Source: DAISKN01 sp963716925
GTDB lineage: Bacteria > Acidobacteriota > Vicinamibacteria > Marinacidobacterales > SMYC01
Assembly (NCBI GenBank): GCA_963716925.1
Contig: CAVQUX010000015.1
Location: 469,266-533,265 of the forward strand
Direction of reading: 5' to 3'
DNA: 64,000 nucleotides
Each line of letters opens with the position of its first letter. The stretch's first letter is position 1. A program made the translations under genes and the position numbers. Positions 58,804 through 64,000 of this stretch are shown piece by piece. The notes below the pieces were generated by a model. That model saw only the letters and a list, made by a program, of their open reading frames with translations, was not told the DNA's origin and searched no databases.

Positions 58804-60195
58804 CTAAGAAAGGAAAGGTTCAATATCGGTCAATTTTCCGACGGAAAGGAGCACATGGGCAAAGCTGACATAATGGTCGTAGCGGGCCGCGACCAGATTC
58901 AAGCGGGACCGCACCAGGGCTGTCTCCGCCCTCAAGACCTCGGTGATTGTCGTCAGGCCTTCCCGGTAGCGGTTCTGAACGATTCGATGTGTTTCCGTTG
59001 CCTGGTCGATCACCTGTCCTGCAACCACCAGGCGCTCACGGGCTGACACATGTTGCTGATAGGCTCGGACCACTTCGAGGCGGATCTGATTGGCAAGATG
59101 TTCCTGCTCGGCAGCGGCCATCGATTCTGCCGCCCGGGCCTTGCTGATCCTTGCACTGCGGCCGGCATCAAAGATATTAAAGGTGAGGCTCGCACCAATC
59201 GTGTAATCCGAGCTTCCGCTTGACAGATCTTTTCCGCTTAGGCCGTAATTCCCAAAAAGGTCCAACCTCGGGAGATACTCTCTTTTTGCTCCGGCCACTC
59301 CTTCCTTGTTTAATTGAATCGCTATATCCGGACCGGACATAATCCGGGCCGATGGAGCAGGGCCAGACGGATCAGTTCTTCCTTCGGGGTCATCTCAAAC
59401 CGTTTATCACCCAGTTCCCCGATCACCTTCTGGGATGTATCGACTGGAAGGCCCAGCACCGTGTTAAGGGCCGCATAGGCAATCGCCACATCACCCTCTG
59501 CATCGATCTGCTGTTGGCGAAATTCTCCCAACTGAACCTCGGCAGCCAGAAGGTCCGATTGGACCACCAGCCCGCTCTGAAATCTGTCCCGGATGCGCTT
59601 CACATCCGATTCGGCCATCTTCACTGCTTCTTCTGCGACACCCTTTCTTTGCATGGGCGACGAGAATGCCATAGTAGGTGCGGATCACTTCAAAACGGAC
59701 CTGTTGCTCGACCATTGCCTTCTGGAGATCGGCCTGCTGCTGCCCGAGACGGGCCTGCGTGACACGGGTATACGTCTGAAGCTGGTCAAAGAGGGCTTGC
59801 CTGAGGTTGATCGCCGTCCGGAAATTACTGAGTGGGTCCGGATTGTTCAATGCGGAAATTTGAAAATTCTGCGGTCCGAATCGGGCCTGTTCGAGAAGGG
59901 ATCCAAATACAAAAACAGGATTGTTCCCTCGTGTGAAGGTTTCGCTGAACTGTAAAAGTGGGAACCAGCCGGCACGCGCTTCTCGGAGTTGGGCATCGGC
60001 TATTTCGCGGCCTGAAAGAGTGATGCGAATGAGCGGGTTGTTCTTCAGAGCCTTGTCAACGGCCGAGGATAGCGTTAAGGCCTCTGGTTCCTCGGCATGT
60101 GACAGAGGGACGAAAAAAGGGTTTCCTACTGTCTGAAAGCAGAAAGCGGCAAGGATGAAGAAAAGGATTTTACGGATAAAACAATGGCTTCCCAT
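58804..60195 (-). CDS. TolC-family outer-membrane efflux channel (two frameshifts)
   Basis: About 460 residues. ATG 60195 behind GAGGAGG (the frame from 60240 is too long) starts a signal peptide (HCFIRKILFFILAAFCFQTV...SHA). TolC repeats: LTLSSAVDKALKNNPLIRIT, REARAGWFPLLQFSETF, LRQALFDQLQTYTRVTQARL, then after changes near 59650 and 59340 GLVVQSDLLAAEVQLGEFRQ, EYLPRLDLFGNYGLSG and NRYREGLTTITEVLRAETAL. It ends at VGKLTDIEPFLS (58804). First gene of the efflux operon; element copy 4 lies 230-310 bases upstream. Confidence 0.85.
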
Positions 60196-60423
60196 GGCAC
60201 CCTCCTCATGGTAGTGAAGACATCGGTTCACACACGTCATTCTATCAAAATCCGTTGGTGTTAAGAAGATCGTATTTCGTAGGCAGTTAAATGTTGGCTT
60301 CCGGGAAAGAATCTTCCACCTACGCCTTTCAACATCTTAGGAACATGTTTTTAAAAGCAGGCGATGGTTTCAAGGGACCACTTGGAGAAAAAAGATTTCG
60401 TGGATGATGCACATGAGTATAGA

Positions 60424-60506
60424 TTTTCCCATAACTTGTGGGAAAACAAATAAGGTAAATCCCGTATTTTTCGTGCGGAAATCTGGTATTTTGACGTCAG
60501 GTCGCT
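60424..60506 (-). promoter_or_regulatory. Dyad plus 22-bp-phased box element, copy 4
   Basis: The clearest dyad: TTTTCCCA (60424-60431) and TGGGAAAA (60439-60446). Then AATAAGGTAAATCCC, GTATTTT at 60464, CGTGCGGAAATC, GTATTTT at 60486 (22 apart) and GGTCGCT to 60506. Upstream of the tolC-MFP-RND operon. Confidence 0.7.
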
Positions 60507-60610
60507 GGTGAGGAACCTTCAGCTAAGACAGCAAGCAGTCTCTACATACAGGCCTCGGAATCGTCCGATTCGTGGAAAAAATTTTGATGGGTGTGATGAA
60601 GGAAAGGTTG

Positions 60611-60982
60611 CTAAGCAGCTAAACTGATCGTCAAAAGAAGAAGGACGAAAAGTGTAATTAAGATGTATTTGGTATTCTTCTCCCAGGCAAAATAGAGGAC
60701 AGACATCAGCACCCGGACATAAGGGGTCAAGATCAGGATGACCACGCCCACGGACATCAGAAAGACAGCCCTCTTGCCCGCATAATCGCCTTTGAAGAGC
60801 TCGATCATGAAATCAAAGAAATTCCTCCCGTGGATGAACAGGGTCCTTTCGCTCGAGATATTGAAATGCCTGTATGATAGATAGTAAAGAAGGATGCCGA
60901 TGGCCTCCACCAGGAGACTGATCACGACGCCCGTAATAAGGACATAGCCAATCGCTCGGTCGAATCTATCTTCAGAATTCAA
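60611..60982 (-). CDS. DUF1634 membrane protein
   Basis: 123 residues, intact, with three membrane helices: YVLITGVVISLLVEAIGILL, KRAVFLMSVGVVILILTPYV and NTKYILITLFVLLLLTISLA. DUF1634 proteins are found next to TauE/SafE-type anion permeases. Here the start ATG (60982) overlaps the stop of the TauE gene (60979), so the two are translationally coupled and probably work together. RVLMSVLYFAWEKNTKYI is characteristic of the family. The exact role is unknown. Confidence 0.85.
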   Translation of the reverse strand: MNSEDRFDRAIGYVLITGVVISLLVEAIGILLYYLSYRHFNISSERTLFIHGRNFFDFMIELFKGDYAGKRAVFLMSVGVVILILTPYVRVLMSVLYFAWEKNTKYILITLFVLLLLTISLAA

Positions 60983-61809
60983 ATGGAAGTTACTCCTTTG
61001 TAAAGCATTTGAGCGATTAAAAAAGCCACAATGGCATAAAAAAGGATTCGAAGCGTTCTGTTCCCGAGCTTATTCAGCACCCTGCCTCCGGCAACAGCAC
61101 CCAGGGTGGTTCCTACCGCCATCGGGGCCATTAATGTTAGATTCAACAATCCCGAGAAAAAATAGACACTCGTTCCTGCCAGGGCTGTCATGCCGATGAT
61201 GAAATTGCTCGTCGTGCTGGAAACTTTAGGAGGCAATTTCAGGATGCTTTCCTGAACGGTGACCTTGAAAGCACCGGCCCCTATACCCAGCATCCCCGCT
61301 GCCAGCCCGGCAATCAGCATTCCAAGGCCTCCCAGAAGCGCATTTTGGACTTTATATTCGATGAGATTACTTTTCGCCTCGTCAAAGTACCTTCCGTGAA
61401 GATCGAGCCATCTTGAGAGCTTATCCTGATATTCGGGGACAGCGAAATCCCCGCTCACTTTCTCTTTAAGTCTTAGGAAGGATGTGATCAAGAACCCGGC
61501 AAAGAAGAAGTAGAGATAAACCGGGGCGATGAGAGTGGTAATGGTAGCCCCTACGATGGCGCCGACCGTGGTAAACATTTCAAGGTAGAAAGCGACCTTA
61601 ACATTAGTGATCCCCTTCCTGACATACGATGAAGCCGAGCCACTGGAGGTGGCAATGATGGTCACCATGCAAGAGGCGATCGCCTCCTTCACGGGTATCC
61701 CAAGGAGGACCAACAAAGGAACCAAAATGCTTGCCCCGCCTAGGCCGGTCAGAGCTCCTAAGAAACCTACAGGCACGGAGATGAAGAGGAGGGTGATCAT
61801 ATTCAGCAT
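60979..61809 (-). CDS. TauE/SafE-family anion permease
   Basis: 276 residues, intact. Eight-helix-type permease of the TSUP (sulfite/sulfonate export) family. Each half begins with the family motif: PVGFLGALTGLGGASILVPL and AAGMLGIGAGAFKVTVQESI. NFIIGMTALAGTSVYFFSGL and GTTLGAVAGGRVLNKLGNRT are also typical. Substrates in the family are sulfite, sulfoacetate, thiosulfate or other sulfur anions. It is coupled to DUF1634 by overlap and preceded by a short basic frame. Confidence 0.88.
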   Translation of the reverse strand: MLNMITLLFISVPVGFLGALTGLGGASILVPLLVLLGIPVKEAIASCMVTIIATSSGSASSYVRKGITNVKVAFYLEMFTTVGAIVGATITTLIAPVYLYFFFAGFLITSFLRLKEKVSGDFAVPEYQDKLSRWLDLHGRYFDEAKSNLIEYKVQNALLGGLGMLIAGLAAGMLGIGAGAFKVTVQESILKLPPKVSSTTSNFIIGMTALAGTSVYFFSGLLNLTLMAPMAVGTTLGAVAGGRVLNKLGNRTLRILFYAIVAFLIAQMLYKGVTSI

Positions 61810-61940
61810 TGGCGTCGCACCATAGGGCTCGTTTCCTCCTTGGAGCGGGATGTATTTAAAGGCATAGGAGTAAGTATCCGTCCGGCCTTTCTTCCCTTCG
61901 ACTCAGAAACGGGTTCTCTCTCTTTTTTCTTCTGACGCAT
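61803..61940 (-). CDS. Small basic reading frame coupled to tauE-like gene
   Basis: 45 residues (MRQKKKEREPVSESKGRKAG ...), ATG 61940 behind AGGGAGGGAG, stop at 61803 overlapping the start of the TauE gene by 7 bases. One-third of the residues are Lys or Arg. Not recognised. A good ribosome site and the overlap suggest it is translated, perhaps as a leader peptide that couples expression, or as the cytoplasmic extension of the permease joined through an indel. Confidence 0.4.
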   Translation of the reverse strand: MRQKKKEREPVSESKGRKAGRILTPMPLNTSRSKEETSPMVRRQC

Positions 61941-62003
61941 GGCTCTCCCTCCCTGTACATGGCTGGGCTTCTCTCAGATTCTTCCCGGAACAAAGAAGAG
62001 ATG

Positions 62004-63409
62004 TTATCGAACCATCACCAAGACCGTACCTGTATTGCCACTCTTGTGGTCAAGGGCGAGGAAAGAAGCTTTCTGATTCGACGTGAGCGCGGTAATCAGT
62101 TGAACAAAGCTGTCCACTCCCGCCACCGGTTGATTATTTATTCCCAAAATGAGGTCTCCTACCTCGAAACCCGCTCCATGGAGGGGCCCTTTAGGATCGA
62201 GCCAACCGATGGCAACGCCCTGATTTTCGCTGAGACCGTACTTTTCAAGCTCCTGGGGGTAAGAGCCCTCACTTCCGCTCCAAGACGGTCTTTCACTGCG
62301 GCTGCCATAATTTTTGCAGAGGCTTCCAAGTTTCCTATTTTGACCATCATTTCTTCTTTCTTGCCGTTGCGAAGGATGGTCACTTTTACCTCTTGGCCAA
62401 TAGGTGCGTTTGCAACGTCATTCCGAAGCTGCTGGAGTCAGTGATCTCTTTACCACCAAAAGCAATGACGACATCATCTTTCTTCAAACCGGCCTTGTCT
62501 GCCGGCCCTCCCTTGACTACCTCAGCGACCAAGTCCACCTTTGGGAGTTTCCACATCGAGGGTTTTGGCAAACTCCGGCGTGAGGTCCCGGACGGTGACA
62601 CCTAACCACCCACGTTCTATCTTGCCGTGGGCAATCAGTGCTTTGGCAATGTAGACGGCCATATTGCTGGGAATGGCGAAGCCGATCCCTTCAAAACCTC
62701 CTGACTCTGAGACAATTACGGCATTGACACCGATCACCTCACCCTCGAGGTTCAACAGGGGACCGCCGCTATTTCCGGGATTGATGGCAGCGTCTGTCTG
62801 TAGAAAGTCCTGGTAACTGGGTTCTGCAATCCCCGTCGATGTTTCGCACTGATTATCCCCTGAGTGACTGTCTGATCGAGGCCGCGGGGTGGCCGATGGC
62901 TACTACCCATTCACCCACCTTTACTTTGTCTGAATCTCCAAAGGTCACAGAAGGAAGAGACTCTTCGGCGAAATCCTGATCACGGCCAGATCGGTCTTGG
63001 CATCACCCCCGACCAACTGGGCGGGGTACTTGCCGCCGTCAGCCAGAGTGACTTCCATTTTGGTAGCGCCTCCGGCCACGTGGTAGTTCGTGAGAATGTG
63101 ACCTTGAGGGTCGATGATCATTCCTGAGCCAAGCCCCTTCACCTCCTGTTTGAACTTCGGTGGCATCTTCGGAACCCCGAAAAAACGTCGGAAGAAAGGA
63201 TCATTTTCGAAAGGCAATAAAGGATTTGCCACCTCCCGGCTTTCGGTGATCTCGATAGAGACGACAGCAGGGATATTTTTCTTTGCTACCTCTATAATGG
63301 CTGTGCTCAGATCAGGAGCAGCCTTTCCGAGGGCAGGAACCGACTGGAGTAGAGCTGCTATTAAGAAGAAAACCATAACCAGCGAACCGTAATCGTGACG
63401 TTTTAACAT
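62004..63409 (-). CDS. HtrA/DegP-type periplasmic serine protease (several frameshifts)
   Basis: About 465 residues. ATG 63409 starts a signal peptide (YGSLVMVFFLIAALLQSVPALG). Triad: His in HILTNYHVAGG, Asp in AKTDLAVIRI, Ser in INPGNSGGPLLNLEGEVIG. The first PDZ domain begins RGWLGVTVRDLTPEFAKTL and continues GPADKAGLKKDDVVIAFGG. The second PDZ has LGLGISP-like GLSENQGVAIGWLDPKGPLH, FEVGDLILGINN and ends NTGTVLVMVR at 62004. Changes near 62960, 62880, 62840, 62560, 62400 and 62260. Complete DegP/DegQ plan with two PDZ domains, unlike the copy at 28.8 kb. Element copy 5 is upstream. Confidence 0.82.
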
Positions 63410-63604
63410 ATGAAATCTCCTTTCTTATTGGTAATCATCCTGTTCTAACGAATGGGTCATGACACTGCATCTACTTCGAACCGTGAAAGTTGTCTCTCGG
63501 GCAAGGTGATAAAGTTAGACCCGACATCCTCGCCCTGACCATAACTCAAGACCTTTATTTTCTACAAACATTTCTTTCCCTTCTATATATCATCCCAAAG
63601 TGTT

Positions 63605-63660
63605 GATAAAGTGAATAGGGCAAATCCCGTATTTGTTGTGCGGAAATCCCGTATTTTGTA
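63605..63660 (-). promoter_or_regulatory. 22-bp-phased box element, copy 5
   Basis: GAATAGGGCAAATCCC, GTATTT at 63629, TGTGCGGAAATCCC, GTATTTT at 63651 (22 apart). The left dyad is poorly formed and the GGTCGCT end is absent. About 200-250 bases upstream of the second htrA. Confidence 0.65.
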
Positions 63661-64000
63661 CCCATCCTGCTTTGTGGGCAACCAGCCCGAACACGGGCGA
63701 ATGGTCTTGTCTAATGCTACTCTTTTGTGTATTCTATTCTCATGGGCTCGTTCGATCACATTCTAAAGCAATTGATTTCCTTAGAGATCTTTTTGCCGTT
63801 TATTCCTCTTTTTGTGGCGTTCATGCCTTAAAAGGTTGTCAAAACGCCGACCGACCCAATTTCCCCTACTCACGAACACAGCGGACATAGCAAAGGTCGC
63901 TCGGTCCTGTGGCCCACCACGATTGATTCGGGCCCATCGGGGTCCTGTATTCCCTTACCAGGAAGCCAGCTGCCAAAGTAGTTCAAGAAACGAACCGTGC
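63661..64000. other. Right edge of the window, no gene assigned
   Basis: A plus-strand ATG at 63750 reads MGSFDHILKQLISLEIFLPF for 29 residues before a stop, and the next frame adds CQNADRPNF. This might be the start of a frameshifted gene, but I cannot place it in a family. Confidence 0.3.

Noticed and set aside
38000..63600. Sigma-54 (-24/-12) promoters upstream of the genes with the five-copy element
   Set aside because: By eye no TGGCAC-N5-TTGC sequence is present in the right place in the upstream regions examined.
1..64000. rRNA, tRNA and CRISPR arrays
   Set aside because: None seen. The repeats present are few, dispersed and not regularly spaced with unique spacers.

Overview
The window is a bacterial fragment with two unlike halves. 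Bases 1 to about 28.8 kb are GC-rich. They carry genes typical of Acidobacteriota or a similar soil lineage: a Hanks-type kinase with PD40/TolB propeller repeats, DUF2239, a DUF4440 protein, a penicillin-binding-like serine hydrolase and four PEP-CTERM surface proteins. From about 28.84 kb to the end the base composition is clearly lower in GC. The genes there look like those of a Desulfobacterota/Nitrospirota-type anaerobe: a multiheme cytochrome c, tolC-MFP-RND efflux, TauE/DUF1634, HtrA proteases, two-component systems and a proton-type P-ATPase. The change falls inside an htrA-like gene that loses its C-terminal part exactly there. This is either a real integration point or an assembly chimera. 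No rRNA, tRNA or CRISPR array was found.

Left half: amidohydrolase (partial); DUF2239 plus GIY-YIG pair behind a strong promoter; methyltransferase; PEP-CTERM protein; small basic protein; F420-type oxidoreductase; B3/B4 protein; metallo-beta-lactamase hydrolase; second PEP-CTERM protein; a secreted NPP1/Nep1-like necrosis protein with a lectin-like N-terminus; a remnant of an ATP-dependent DNA ligase; kinase-propeller sensor; DUF4440 and serine hydrolase genes flanked by unusual nested inverted repeats; FHA-GAF-PP2C phosphatase; two more PEP-CTERM genes; an SGNH hydrolase, zincin protease and paired small-protein group; an SH3-domain secreted protein; an IS3-family element; STAS protein; methyltransferase.

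Right half, nearly all on the minus strand: htrA; CusRS-like sensor and regulator; P-type ATPase; MFS transporter; 13-heme cytochrome; signal peptidase; two paralogous PRC-barrel-like exported proteins sharing a leader; sigma-54 regulator and its kinase; a higher-GC carbohydrate block (glycogen-binding protein, HAD, phosphoglucomutase, alpha-glucan phosphorylase, M50-CBS protease); acetyltransferase; rhomboid; tolC-MFP-RND operon; TauE/DUF1634; second htrA. Envelope quality control, export and efflux dominate this half.

The most striking unexplained signal is an intergenic element present five times in the right half. It has two boxes spaced exactly 22 bp apart next to a dyad, always in the same orientation and always upstream of an envelope-related gene (cytochrome, lepB, rhomboid, tolC-RND operon, htrA). 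Single-base frameshifts interrupt most genes in both halves, with both parts of each protein well conserved. They look more like sequencing indels than decay, and gene ends and frameshift positions given here are approximate where stated.
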